Source: Branchiostoma floridae (Eukaryota > Chordata > Leptocardii > Amphioxiformes > Branchiostomatidae). From it: a stretch of DNA of 64,000 nt. Below the pieces are notes generated by a model that was not told the DNA's origin, searched no databases, and saw nothing but the letters and a program-made list of their open reading frames with translations. This document shows, one piece after another, positions 24,039 through 37,196 of this stretch (position 1 is its first letter; every line of letters starts with the position of its first letter). The stretch lies in the NCBI RefSeq assembly GCF_000003815.2, contig NW_023365710.1, positions 1 through 64,000 on the forward strand. Reading direction: 5' to 3'. Made by a program: the position numbers and the translations under genes.

Positions 24039-27000
24039 ATGGATAGAACATCTACAAACACTGAGGAAGAAAGAGAAAGACTGATAACATATGAGGGACC
24101 AAGCTATGAAAGTGTGGTCAGGTTCAATGCCAATCTGGATTCTGTACACGTTCAGGTACCGGAAGTACAGGAGAGGCCTCTAGCGGACGGTAGGTGTGAC
24201 GCATTATTAGAGAGAGAGAAAGAGATTGAGAGGGGCAGAGAATTAAGAGGGGANNNNNNNNNNNNNNNNNNNNNNNNNNNNNNNNNNNNNNNNNNNNNNN
24301 NNNNNNNNNNNNNNNNNNNNNNNNNNNNNNNNNNNNNNNNNNNNNNNNNNNNNTACACTGAATATCATATTCAGTGTACGCTCTCTATCTCGCTCTCATT
24401 TAAAAATGATATTTGTGAACTTGCGAATTTCTTTTTTTTTGCTCGCTGCGTTACTTTATGCCCACTATTTGATAGCTTGAGAGACTGCCACCCTTCCGAA
24501 CAACCATGCTGCGAAGAAACAATGGATCGCTTTGGGGCGCTTTTTCTCCCATCAAGCATTGTGCGATTGCAGCCAGGCAGATAACAACACACTGCGCAGT
24601 GCAGTGAAACGTTGACATTAATCCTTTTGCTTTCAAATTTCAATACAATCTAAATTAAACCGCATTCGAAAAGTTGTGATGTTTAATTTCGACTGATGAA
24701 ATAAATACCTTAGGACATTATTTCAGGCTGCGTTGCCAGCTTTTTAAAAAGCATTTCGTGTTTTAGATTAGGCCATGCCGATATGATCATACGAAAGAAC
24801 GCGAAAGAAAAGTTTTTTGCCAAATGATAAGACTTTAACGTACACGTCATTTCGGGTTGAAGGGTCCACCAATGAACGAAGATGTGCCGTGTTCTCTGAT
24901 TCCTGCATGCTCACATACTGAGGCTCTATGTTTCAGCTCCAACATCGCGGAAACCAGGCAGCCACCGTCGAAAACTGACACTAGTGGCTCTGGCGACCAT
25001 GAACTTAGCTGCGTGCATGTGTTACGCCATCCCCGCTCCCTTCTTTCCCGGAGAGGTAACCTCGTGTTAGAAACTGAAAACAACCTTCTATTTTGGCGAC
25101 GCCTCTGGGGCTAGCCGAGTACTGTGATTTTACTACTTGCTTCTTATGCCGCCCAATTAATTTTACATTGTGCCATGATGTTGCTTCTTATGCCCGCCTA
25201 ATTCAAAACAAACATACAAACAACATGTCGTCTTCTCCTTGTTGTCCCCAGGCCCAGAGCAGAGGTGTAAGTGACACGGCTGTAGGCCTAGTGTTTGGTA
25301 CCTACGCCTTCTTCTGTATGGTAACAGGTCCGCTCTACGGGAAATACGTGAGTACCATGGAAAAGAAATTTCTGACCCAACACTGCTTGGGGTTTCTAGT
25401 GGAGAGGGGGGGGGGGGGGTTCAGCCAAACTTTTGAGGTACAAAATTTTGTGTGTGGGTAGTTTGGGAACAAACTTTCATACGCATGTTTATCACCTCGG
25501 ATACGGACTTATATTTCTTATTATATTCATTATGGAGGTGTTTTATTGTGTCATTTCACCAAAAATACCCATCTTGGTGCGCATGTTTTGCATCATCATA
25601 GTTACTGTAGCTTTGAAGTTTACACTTATACTATACACCATGCTACCTATAGCTACATTCGAGTATGCTACATGGATGATACTTTGAAACTCAGATAAAG
25701 CGACACGGACTCAGTGCAAGTTCTGACTTCCCGATATCTTTTACAGATCAACCTTATCGGGGTAAAGTTCATGTTAATAGCGGGGATGTTCGTGGCGGGA
25801 ACCTGCTCAGTTTTGTTCGGGTATGTATCGTCATGGCCAGTTAGGCCTGTTTCATATTCATATACATCTAAAACGTGTATCTAAATATGTCCTGCTGAAA
25901 CGTTTTGAAACTGCTTAAAAGTTTTTATTTTCATATCGTTTCTTTTATTGCAAACTGTCAATCAATTGATCAATCAATTAAGCAATCAATCTTTGTTGTA
26001 ACGATTGTGGCTAGTTCTAGAGGAGTATAAGAATAAAGAATTCTATATAAATAAACTACTTTATCTGAGTGGCTCAATGACAATTCTTAAGGAACAAGGA
26101 TCACATGATAATACACAGTACATGATTGTCTTTAAGAGACGTTTGGTTTTTGGCTTGATGTGTATATATTTGACATATCTACATATTTACTATATTTACA
26201 TAGAGATTACAAACTAAACATCACACTTGCAGTCATAGGACTGAATTGTGGTGAGCATTTACAATTATCACACACACGACAACACGGTATAAAAGGTGTA
26301 TGCAATATGCAGTATGCTGGACTACATGGAGGGGACGGTATTCCTGGCCTTCTGTTTCGTCATTAGAGCGATGGAAGCCGTGGGCGTGTCCGCCTGCTAC
26401 ACGGCCAGTTTTGCCATCATGGCCAAGGAGTTCCCGGACAACGTGGCGACGGTTTTGGTGAGCACTTCTGAGCAACGCCCCCTTCTGAATCTGTTACTCT
26501 GTGCAAGAAAATTGTCATCAATTGGTATTGAACACAGCACAGAACAAAAGCTGAATGACTAGCATTGAAACCTCTCTGACCTTTCTTATTATGTTTCCCA
26601 CTTTTCTCTTAACTTTTTGTTAAAAAGTCGTGACAATGGACAACGTTTGACAGACTCTTACCTATGTATGCAACGTAGTCTATAAGCACGGTCACCGTTC
26701 CGAGTACGCATGCACAGTGAACTGTGGGTATTATCACAAAGGTGAAGGCCCCTGACTTGTAAACAGTGCTCGTCTCAACCATTCTTCATTTGCATACTAG
26801 TATGCCTCGGGGGCCGTTACACATAATTCCTGTCACTGCACATGCGTACTCGGAACTGTGAACGTGCTTACTCCTATGATGACCTCATGAAGTACAAATT
26901 TAAAGGTTTTTAAAAAATCTGGTGGCCGAGCCAAGATTTGGCGATAGTTAAACTGAATTCATACAGATGATATCGAGGTAGTGAGCACACTCAAGACTAC

Positions 27001-30000
27001 TGGGAACATATTTCAATATCTCCCTGTTTTTGTTTTTTATGTTTAACTAGGAAAGGAAATGATGTTTAAGATATTAGCAACGTTGAGTTGAATGTCTTCA
27101 TTATTCCAGGGCACTCTGGAGATATTTACGGGTGCGGGGATGATGATTGGTCCGCCTGTTGGAGGAGCTCTATATTCCGTATGTATCCTTCAAACTATGA
27201 TTATTTCAAAATAGATGAGATATAGATTAGTATCGCATAAGAAACACTTTTCGAAACATAATAGCGTCCCACATGATTAGCGTCCCACAGAATATCTGGG
27301 ATTTCTAGTTGCGAAAAATTCCAAAAACGTTTCTGAATGGACAATTTGATATTGTTTATATTATGAGTAATCAATAATGCCTGATATTAATAATCTCGTA
27401 TTTTTTGCAGCTTGGTGGATACAAAGTGCCGTTCCTGGTAGTCGGCGGCTTCATGTTGGTCTGTGCAGTGTTCATGCCGCTGATACTGCCGAGACAGTCA
27501 GGTATGCAGTATCCACTTATGCCTCATAACGGGTTGTCTAACATAACGAATCTGATATTGAAGTCCATGTGCTAGACCCTCGAATTTTACATATCGGCAC
27601 CACCTGAGGTGGCAAATTTTCCTCATGGTTTTTGAAAAGCATACGTAGGGCATCTGAGCGATACATTTTCATATCATTGCCAACAGAGATTGGTGGTTTT
27701 GACCTTGACATTTTGAACTTCATATGGACCTCGCCCTTTGATACTAAATAGGTTGGGCAATTATTAAGGCACTGATATTTTTGCATGAAAATTAGTGGAC
27801 TCATAGAGAATCAATCAGGGATGATATAAATGTTAGTTTATTTCAATATTCCAATCCTATAAAAGAGTCATGAGTGTTTGAAATGGGGGGGGGGGGGTTA
27901 AAAATGTTTCTTTTAATTTTCTAAAACCTGGCATTTGAAATATATGGAAACATATGTCTAATAGCATTTCACTGATTCAAACTGATTTGTGATATCAGCT
28001 TGTAAAGCTTGTTTTTATGTATTTTCTCGCTACTATATACCATTTTATCTACATTGATTCGTCATTATTTTCATCCATTTTCAGATAGCGATCTCGCTAC
28101 AGAGGAAACGGCGTCACTGCTGGCGCTGCTGAAAGTTCCTTCCACATACATAGCAAGTAGGTCTTCGAAATATACGTCAAATCACAGTTACTTGTCGCAA
28201 CTGATTCTGGAAACGGCCAGACATTTCAGGTGTTATCCACTATCTTTCGTCTGTGACACTGAGCATGTCTGTTGAAGAGCAGGTTTTGTACCCTATAGCA
28301 ATGAATTGATACGTGAATGAGGTGGATGCAAAGTTTGTACAAGTAACGTAGTCTATGATATAGTTTCGGCGTCCTCCCGCTTCTTAGAATGATGAAAAGG
28401 CAGGAATTTATCGGTTCATCAAAGCGCGTGAGGAATGTAAATAATTCAGTGCTACTCGTGTATCCAATGTGAGGGAGGTTACTCTCTATATGATTAGATA
28501 CGACATTGCTATCACTAACAAACATAGTGAAATCTACGATGAATTGCACTTCATGTCTACCGTATTTTTAGGCACAATATAGACAGATCATTATTGCTGC
28601 ACATTACAGGTTTAGCGATCATGACGTGTGCGGCTGTCTATGCATTTCTGGAGCCAACACTTCAGCCCTATTTGGACTTAAAGGTAAGATTGTTTACTTG
28701 TCATCACTGTGATAGAAAGACCCAACCTCCGAACACATGAAGTAAGTGAGATATAAAAACCACAGGCTCCAATGCAGTGACAAAAATAGATGCCAGGGGG
28801 CTCAGAGTTAAACGTAAGATGTTTCCACATACAATAACTGTTCTGCAGATCAAAATTATGTTTGTTGTAAAATGAACAATGAGTATATCTCGCAATGCTT
28901 TGTCAGTGACAGTGTAAATAGAATGAACGATATGTGTACTAGTATGTCATGTACATTGTTTTGTTCCAGTTTGATATGACCGAGGCGCAGGTGGGTCTGA
29001 TCTTCCTTCTGAGTGTGGGTCTGTACACGCTGTCGGCACCGCTCTGGGGATGGCTCACGGACAGAGGGGTAGGTTCGCATTCCCTGGAAACTTTATAAAC
29101 AACAAAATGGGACCGCACCTGAGGCGTCGCCAAAAATTCCTTCACAAGTACTGGACTTAGTGTGAGTGTACTTGAAACAAAAGAACAGGGACAAAGTGAT
29201 GGCACCTCCTTCTATTTGGCAAAAGATTGTCGACGGTACGCCGATATTTGGTCGATCAACAGAAGATCACCGAATTCAAAAATTACCAGAGACACGAGCG
29301 TGTTTGAGAGGAGAACGCCCGAAGTGTTGCCGAAAGTTTCCTTTTCGCCTCGCAGACTCGTCCACCGATCGGCGTGTGTGACAGGCGCAAATAATGCATG
29401 TTTCTATATAACGCTTACCATAGTGCTGTAGTTTCATGTGATGGTCTGTCTACACTCAGATAAACTGTATACCTGTATGTTACAGATGTTTCCGCGGCTC
29501 ACCATGGTTCTCGGGCTGCTATTCACTTCAGCATCCTACTTGCTGATCGGTCCCTCTCCTCTTTTAGAAGGCGTCTTTGTGACGGGGTAAGTCCCGAAAC
29601 CTTCTTTCTTAAATAGCTATTAAGATCTCGATTGCTATTAAGCCTGGCCTGAAATACTAGAAGATTGAAACGGATAGAAAAACAAAAACATCTGATTACC
29701 ACTTGACAAGTGTTGTTTCATGGTTTCCACTATCTTCAGTGACTATGATAGCTGACCATTTCACATGTAACGAACACTTGTGACAAAGCTATGATTCATT
29801 TGCATATGAAAATGGCGGGAAAAGTAGCTACACGTATTTTCAGTTGCCAGCATCGCAGTTTTTAGAACGTTCCAGGTTGCAGAATTCCAACGTTTTGGAA
29901 CATTTTCAATGTTTTGCCTACACATCGTAATGTTCAGAAGTTTTAATGGCATGCCGTTCCAGAAACGAACTGTGGATGGTGCTGGTGGGGCTGGGGTTGT

Positions 30001-31153
30001 CGGGAATCAGCCTGGGCGCCGCGCTCGTCCCGACCTTCTCCGAACTGCTCAACTCTGCAAGGTCTGTCTGTAATACTTTGGTGCATTGCCTTCTCTTTAT
30101 CAAACAACCCTTCAAGTTCTACTGAGGACGGCGAAGGTTCTGTGACTGTATGTATTCACTTCCTACATATATAAACAACATTTATTTGTATGTTGGCTGA
30201 GACAGTAACTAGTGGCGATATATTTGCACCTGTTATGCTGTTCCTTGGTATAAAAAAGAACTGCAACGCAGTTTTTTTGCCTTTAATTCGAAGTAAAACA
30301 ATTTATTGACGATGTATTTCTTCTGCAGAGAAGCCGGTTTAGAGGAGGACAGCCTGGCGACGTATGGCCTAGTGTCGGGGGTGTACAACTGCATGTATTC
30401 TTTAGGGTAAGAACGGACGCATGGTGCTTTCATTTGCGGCCCAAACACGAATATATCATAGGACTGTATGATAGGACTGTATAGTATGACTGCATCGCAC
30501 GACTAAATCGTACACCTGTATCGTACGACTGTATCGTGTATCAAGAATATTGTCCCCAAATTTTCCACAATGTGTGTAAACGTCGTAAAACAGTCGCACG
30601 ACGAATGAGACATAAAGTCTTTACACATTGATCCAGCCACTGACCTTGGTAGTTTCTTTCCAGGGAGTTCATTGGGCCGACAATAGGCGGTTTCCTTGAC
30701 GACCAGTATCAGTTCCCAATCGCGTCAACTGCTACAGCTGGGTTTGGAGGAATTGTCGTAAGTATATTTGATCATAATTATTTTCATTTCTTTTACTATT
30801 CTATCATTATTCGATATCATTATCATAAAACAACATGCTGATGCACTTATTGTGTATGAAAGTGTAAGTTTCGTACCTGGACCTAACCCATATCCCTTAA
30901 ATTCAATGCATATCAAGGTATCGGTAGATTGTTGTAAATTTGGGTGTTGAGTATCACATTGTGCGCAATCCGTATCAGACATACAGCTTGCCACTCGTTT
31001 GCGTCGATACGATATGGTTACCCAATATTTATAGAAATATTATATCTGTTCCTACAGGTCATAGGGATGTCATTTTTCTACCTCTATGAAAACCGGTCGC
31101 GACTAAAGTCTGACTCATCAAGTTCTAGTAACGACACCGGAAGCAACTGTTAG
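24039..31153 (+). CDS. SLC18B1: SLC18B1-like vesicular polyamine transporter (MFS), intact copy A
   Basis: Fifteen exons join in phase into a 485-residue protein: 24039-24189, 24937-25055, 25252-25347, 25747-25820, 26313-26457, 27110-27178, 27411-27501, 28085-28156, 28610-28683, 28970-29068, 29486-29586, 29963-30061, 30329-30406, 30664-30757 and 31058-31153 (stop TAG). It follows vertebrate SLC18B1 segment by segment. A cytosolic N-terminus (1-60) precedes TM1 (about 64-86, ending APFFPGE). Then come VGLVFGTYAFF (TM2), FMLIAGMFVAG (TM3), the TM4/5 exon with FPDNVATVL, the MFS loop GPPVGGALY, and the second half with VGLIFLLSVGLYTLSAPLWG and LVSGVYNCMYSLG/EFIGPTIGG. The tail is short and serine-rich. 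The family exchanges protons for polyamines across vesicle membranes; substrate in this organism is inferred. The 100-N gap at 24254-24353 lies in intron 1 only. The matching intron of copy B shows little sequence is missing there. Confidence 0.9.
24254..24353. other. Assembly gap (100 N) in intron 1 of SLC18B1 copy A
   Basis: Run of exactly 100 N between purine-rich AGAGAGA tracts. The corresponding ungapped region in copy B (about 40600) suggests only a short purine-rich stretch is missing. Confidence 0.95.
26684..26869. mobile_element. 186-bp palindromic MITE in intron 5 of copy A
   Basis: Arms GTTCCGAGTACGCATG and CATGCGTACTCGGAAC are perfect inverted repeats within longer imperfect arms, flanked by TA. 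Relatives lie at about 42960-43185 and 61375-61500. Confidence 0.7.
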
Positions 31154-31586
31154 CTTCAACATTTTAGAACGGATGTACAAGACCTTGCTGTTGTATGACG
31201 TGATATTTACTCCAGTAGCTGGGTTGGCTTTTTTAGACAATATTACAGCATTCTATAGCTATTCCATAGATGGTTAGAAGCTTCGAAGAAGAACTTTATT
31301 ACACAACTGTAACGCATACAATGTATGGTACATGTAATTTGTACATGGCAGTTGAAGTACTTGGCTTGTTTTGCTAATTAATATATAACGATTCTGAAGA
31401 GGTAATGTAATTTATGTATGATATAGTACGCAGTTATGATGTCGTCCTTAATATATCTAAAGCATTGCCTTTATTCACGTGGCATTTCATTCCGCTATAG
31501 TATTATTTAGTTTCTCTGTTATGTGTATAGTCGTTATGTATGATCACTTTGAAAGTATATAAACCTGAGAACTCTACTATTCTTCC

Positions 31587-31690
31587 ATGTGTGTGTGTGC
31601 GTGCATAGTTGTGTGTGTGTGTGTGGTTGTGAATGTGTGTATGTGTACGTTACCGCATGTGTGTGTGTGTGCGTGGTGTGTGTGCACACG
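31587..31690. repeat. GT-rich microsatellite, copy A 3' flank
   Basis: Interrupted (TG)n tract. A similar but longer tract follows copy B at 48780-48907, so it predates the duplication. Confidence 0.85.
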
Positions 31691-31694
31691 TGTC

Positions 31695-32000
31695 ATTTTC
31701 ATTTTTATTTATTTAACCAGGAAAAACACTCTCAGGCTACTGCCTGCTTTTCAGGTGTCCCTGGGCACATATGCATACATACACATAGTACATACAACAC
31801 GAAATTTACATAGGAAAAAGGTAGCAATAAACAACTGTGTCCTGTTGGCTACTAACAGTACTGTTTCAGTCCGTTTTTAAAAGATGTTATTACAGTAGTC
31901 CTTAGTCGCTGTTCAGTAGAAAGTTCATTCCAAATCATAGGGCCCTGGAACTGCCTGTGCCTTCCTTCGGTACTTTCAACATGAGCGGACCCCCCTCCGT
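31695..32000. repeat. Probable LINE-derived repeat inserted near the GT tract
   Basis: Starts TTTATTTATTTAACCAGG, followed by AGGTGTCCCTGGGCACA. It is missing from copy B at this position, so it was inserted after duplication or lost from B. The family label is tentative. Confidence 0.35.
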
Positions 32001-32345
32001 GTATGTGTGGTTGTTGTTGTGTGCTCCTTCGTTATATTGGTGGAATGCCCTGGATGTTAACATAGTGTACTACCACTGATACTGTTTGATTTATACTGGT
32101 TATAAATACCGCCATGAACACAATACGAATTCCGGTGGACCCGATTAGCAGCTGATACCATATCTAGGTCACATATAAGATGAGGTTCAAATCATTAAAG
32201 CCCTGTTGACCATAGCATTCCGTCCTTCCCCCAGAACTTGATATATCGTTGGGTGTCAGCAAAGTCAGTTGTTGTATAGTCAGTTGGGCCACGAGGTTGG
32301 CTTCTGATTCGTTGTGTCCGCCTAATGCTTCAGATTGACATACAT

Positions 32346-33130
32346 GTAGAACTAGAGTTACACGACGCAATACCTTCGCCAAATGATTCTATCTTTTGCA
32401 TACCAAAAATCATGACAATCCGCCAACCCCTTCTTGATCTATTTCCTTTCAAAATCTGTCGCTAGACCTGCCCTGCAGTTCCAAAGAAGCCGCCAGGGAG
32501 CCCAAACATATACCAATTACATTCGGCACAAAGAGCTGTCTACCACTCAAAAAGTATAGCCGCAGCATGTCCAGAACGCGAAATAACAAACCAGAAAGTT
32601 CCACTGCAGTACCGTAACAGGTCGCTAGGAGCCCAAAATCTAATCGTTTTCAGGTCTCAACAAGATCTACACACATACCGAATATCAATACAATCCACCC
32701 AGGCGTGTCTTACATGATTCAACAGCAATCTTGAATTTCTTTTGGTGACCTACAACTCGTGTAAAAGTGTGAGGAACCGTTGCATTATCGCCCGGATCTA
32801 CGGCTGAATGGGTCAAATTGAACGTACGCCGCCATTTTCCCGCCATTTTTAATGCTACGGCCAGCAGTAAAGTTTTACGTCATAGCGGTTGTGACGGACC
32901 AAAATTAAATGAAAATTCTTGTCAGTATACGCCCATTTTCTCATGACTTTTTGTATGCTCATGCAGATTTTTGTTTTGTGCAACTACTAACAGGAAAGAA
33001 AGGAACAACAGAGGATGTATAAAGGTACATAGCGGCAGTTAATTGTGCCGTGTTTCGTTCGGCCGGTATAGTGCACCCCCCTTCCAACCACGCGCCCGTT
33101 CTCCGTGCAATTCCGCGGTGTGTTCCAATT
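32346..33130. repeat. Dispersed repeat (CTAGAGTT...TTCGCCAAATGATT family)
   Basis: The start matches 22311 and 39411. The body has CGCTAGGAGCCCAAAATCTA and similar blocks. GCCGCTAGGGACCCCAAACA near 36650 looks like a diverged second piece. Confidence 0.4.
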
Positions 33131-33569
33131 ACGATATTATGTTTTTAGCAGGACCAGAGAGACAAATTAATTTACACAGAAGAAGTGGCAAAGGTAAGCT
33201 GTAACAGCAACATGTAACTGGAGAAAATGATGCGTTGATCATTTGCCAAATTAGCATTGCTTGAGAAATTGCAGTAAACCGACCGGTATTATGCCAATGG
33301 ATGTTACTAGTTTACGTCTTGAATACAGGAATGAATGGTTTGTTGTCAGTGCTGCCTTGTTTTGTCACTTCAACTCTTGTTTCAACATTTATGGTGTCTA
33401 TTTTGAAAATGTCGGCATCTTGTTTTTTTTTACCCATCTTGTTTTTTTTCGTCCTATCTCATTATTTTTGCAGTCTGCAGAGGATGTCATCCATAAAATT
33501 TACTTGCCGTGGCCTTAACTCGATTTACACGCAGATGTTTGGGAACCTTGCTCTAAAACGTCAGATATA

Positions 33570-33945
33570 GAAAATAAACCTGTTCATTTTTCTTTCCTTA
33601 TGGAATATTGTTTAACTCTTCGCGAAGAAATTATCTGTTTACCGCCGAATGTACTTTCCAAGAAAGGTAGAAGATGCGCGAACCGTATAATTATCTCCGT
33701 AATTACTGAGTGTGACATCTGAATCGTTACACATCTAAATTCAGACTTCAACTCTACCTGATCCCAGGCAAGGCTTCTCTCCTCGCGTAGACATAGATGC
33801 AAAAGTGAAAATCTCTTCTTTGCTAAAAAAAGTGATTAAATCAAACTGTGTCATGCGTAAGCCCACAGATACACACGAATACATTATGCTTTCTGAACAG
33901 GCACTATTAGCGTTAAATAGCCTGAGGCTAATGAATACATATCCG
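33570..33945. repeat. Direct ~380-bp duplicate, copy 1
   Basis: Shares AAACCTGTTCATTTTTCTTT, TATAATTATCTCC, CGTTACACATCTAA and ATAGCCTGAGGCTAAT with 38427-38805. Non-coding by eye. Confidence 0.75.
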
Positions 33946-36900
33946 AGCTGCTCGAAAGCCCGCGTAAGAAGCTCGCGTAAGAAGAAGAAGAGAAGAAGAA
34001 GAAGAAGAAGAAAACGCCAGTCATACTACGGCCTGTAATGTCCATTGGAGCTCACTGACACGTCGGCCAAGCGTAACTTTTGATTTGTAAAGGTGGCTTT
34101 AAAACCCGGTCGGACTGTTTGTGAAAACGAAAAGCTTAAGTTTTCAAAAGTCAAAGTTGTGCAACAGTTGTGCAATGACCAAAGTGCCTTTTCCATGCGG
34201 GTGCATGGCGAGTATCGAACCCGAAACGGCTTGTTATAATTCGCGCGATTCATAATAATATATCGGGTGTGTTTTGCAGCCAGTAGGTACCCGAGTGTGG
34301 GTAATGAGGCTGTTTAACGTGGTCTACGATTGTCACGATTAAAAACATTGTGCTCATACCGTGATCTAGTTGCAATTGGAAATCCAACCGCCTCCAAATG
34401 ATAGGGAACGCCGCATTAACTGCCACCCGAGGCCTACACGCAGGTGTGGGCCAGTCAGAATGACGAGAAGGGCACGATTTGGCTGGGAAATTCCTTGAAA
34501 ATTTTGGCCCAATCTGGAGACTCTTTGGGTTAGAAGGTACGTGTATGGTCTACGCTTTCCTATTTTGGTCTAAAGTTGCTCAGTTAAGTAGTTTAGGTGG
34601 CGCGCGGAAGGATTTTAGTTGTTGGGTCATACGGCTGGTATCAGGAGAAAACTGGGGTTAGGTGAGCTTTCTGTCATAGATCGAGGATTCCTCGGAATTT
34701 GAGATGGTCAACACCCAGTTTTCTTTTAATTGTTCTAAAGATGACCCTTGTGACTGGTAGAGAATTTTTTTTTAAAGATTGAAGTTGGGGTTAGTACTTT
34801 TCTGAAGCCTTGTTTTGGTGTATCTTAAAATGCTTTCCTATGGAGAGGTCCAACTGTGATACTATCAGCCCAGAACAGTACAGCCTACGGGGTTTTTACA
34901 TCGTATAGCCGAAAAACAGGTTCTAGAGGTCAGAGGTCACGAAACAGGATAGTTCCCTGGTATCAAGTTTCCTGATCCATCACACCCCTTATGCTTTAAT
35001 GGGTCACGCTTTTAACCGGCGCCCGACCAGGCAGATTTTGGGAACGAAAAGAATGATAGAAAGAAACCAAAGTACACAAAATGCAAGAAGGAAAGTTATG
35101 GGCATGATCAGGGCTCATTTCTAGATGCACATTTTCATTTTTCGTTTCGTAAAACATCCCGGCCGGGTCCGGTTTGGTAATATGAGCAAAAGTAGCCCCT
35201 GAAGACCTGCACTCTAGTCGGAATATATTCCAGACTGACTTTCAAGTATTCCAACGTTCATTTTCTTGTTTGTTTGTTTTTTGCTGTTGTTAGATAGCCT
35301 CGTGATATATTTCGACCCCGGTATACCTGTATGTTACTGTCCAATATGCACTGGTGCCCGTAGGGCCTAGGGGTCACCAATTTGTCTCGGTGGACTGTCT
35401 GATACCGGGGTGCTACTCGGTGTTTGGACGGGTAGTAACTAATAGGACTAATACTTTTTCGTACAAGTTTATATTGCCAATCTCTTTTCCGGCCCATAAG
35501 GTTTAAGTGAAAACTCATCAACTGCCCAAACACGCTGTTAAATAGGTGCTTCAATTACAGATTTGCTCAGTGAAAGAACCGGTTTTTCCTTTCCTTTCTC
35601 CTCTTTGACAAACAATAAGACAGCAACCCTCAGCCTGCTCGCACAACTTTCCAAATTTTAGTACAATCTCGACGACTAAAGCGATAACAAAGGCGACGAC
35701 GTTTCGTTCCTGTGCACAGAAGAGTTTGTGCACGCTGTAACACGCCGGTATTGAGCAGTTTTATTTCATATTTCCATATTCCAAAAGACATAGGACAGGC
35801 CCCTCTATATAGGTCGGGTCAGAATGTAAAATGTATCCCTGTGCTCCGTAACTGTTGCATCATTTCAGCGCATTATTTTTATCACTAGACCACAGTCAGA
35901 AATAGCACGTCGCAGCAAAGTTAACCAAATGTTCAGATCTTGACCGTAGCAACTCCGCCATTTATCTATAAGCCGTGTTGGGTGCCTCATTGCGGTATTG
36001 TAACCTCCATAGCAGTCTCTTTAATGGTCATGTGACATAGTACAAAAAGAAATGGCCAGTGTACTTTTGTGTACTTTAAGCCAAAGAAAAGGACATATAA
36101 AAAGGACACAGAGAGCCTGCTATGGAGGCTAGAGGCATTGAGTAGTTAGCGCCACGTACCCCTTGTTTTTTTTTCTTCGAGATACCGTGTTTCAGGGCAA
36201 GGCTCATTTGTTTTCGGGTCAAGATGGCGCTGTTTAAATTGAAATTCTTCCCTCTCTAGGCCAGTTTGTCGGCAATGTTTCCATTAGGTTTTTGATTTTT
36301 AGAAGAATACGTGTTCCCGCCTTAGGATGTGAAACCTAAGTGTTGTGTCAGGGACTCCAATGGGCATTACGTTCATATCAACAACATGTGAAAAATACTA
36401 AACAGCCAGAATAAAACAGCCATCCGAAAAATAAAAGGAGCAAAGTCAGTGTTCTGAACGTCTGAACTGTTCAGGAAATTACCAAGAGCTATACATGACA
36501 AGAGCATCAAGTAAACAACATGAATCAGGTAAGCTATAGAAATCATCCAAAGGTCAAGACGCTTCAAGTTGCATCCAGTAGCCTTCAAAAGTGACTGAGA
36601 ATTAGTCTTAAGACTAAGGTGTAAGCTGTTGAAACCCAGAGCAAGCCGCTAGGGACCCCAAACACATGTCACCTCTTTCTTACATCACAAGCTATCTGCC
36701 ACTAAACAATCAAGACGATAGCATGCCCAGGTCAAAATATACAAAAAAATCGATGTCCTGCGACAGCCAAGGTCACACAGTAGGGGCCCAAATCGCCCTA
36801 GACCTTCATCTTTCCAACACCTATACACATCATATCATTATGTGTCCATCCAAAGGTTCTAGAGTTAGGGTGACCACAAATAACCAGAAACACAAACAGA

Positions 36901-37188
36901 CACAGACACACGCACAGACACCCCAAAAACTACTATACCACCATTTTTCATGGAGGCAATAAATGAGTTCCTATATGGCAATCTTAACCGAGCTACTGCA
37001 GAAACCATACATCAGTCCTGTTAGACATGTTGGACACCAGCAGCTACTGCTGTGTCACAGTAGGACTAATGTTTAACTTAAGGGGGAGGCACTTTTCCAC
37101 AATGCTGGAGACTTATCTGTGCAATTGGTAGATTTTCCAGCAAGCAGTAGGTTCTGGACAAAACTCACCAGCTCAGACCCGCAGATCT
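33946..37188. other. Intergenic DNA between the duplicated blocks
   Basis: No convincing exon on either strand. It contains a GAAGAA-rich patch (33975-34012), a palindromic MITE (34996-35187) and a diverged dispersed repeat near 36620-36960. A 71-codon hydrophobic frame at 36373-36588 (minus) has no splice or start support. Confidence 0.4.
34996..35187. mobile_element. Diverged palindromic MITE of the GGCCCGGCCGGG family
   Basis: Left arm GGTCACGC...GGCGCCCGACC and right arm GGCCGGGTCCGGTTTGG. The internal spacer has CCAAAGTACACAAAATG, like its relatives at 57708-58518. Confidence 0.5.
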
Positions 37189-37196
37189 TTGGAAAG

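Larger units (their letters stand above)
21841..32345 (+). repeat. Segmental duplication, copy A
   Basis: This block aligns collinearly with 38940-49563. It begins at matching AGGATGTTGTTCT / GGGATGTTGTTCT sequence and ends near shared ATGTCCGCC-like sequence beyond the gene. It includes the upstream region, all SLC18B1 exons, introns and 3' flank. Compared with copy B it carries an extra AT-rich 0.7 kb segment (22776-23490) and unique intron 7 sequence. Confidence 0.85.

Noticed and set aside
24371-24584. LANFFFF... frame after the first N gap as the TM1 exon of SLC18B1
   Set aside because: Its poly-T length differs between the two gene copies and breaks the frame. The real TM1 exon is 24937-25055, with matching phase.
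29162-29431. Plus-strand open frames between exons 10 and 11 of SLC18B1 copy A
   Set aside because: They are intronic; the equivalent intron in copy B has different frames and stops.
34150-34240. Second tRNA-like sequence with a GGTTCGATAC B-box on the minus strand
   Set aside because: Only the B-box region is convincing; no A-box or cloverleaf could be drawn.
36373-36588. 71-codon hydrophobic minus-strand frame
   Set aside because: AT-rich DNA often gives hydrophobic frames. There is no splice context and no similarity to a known membrane protein.
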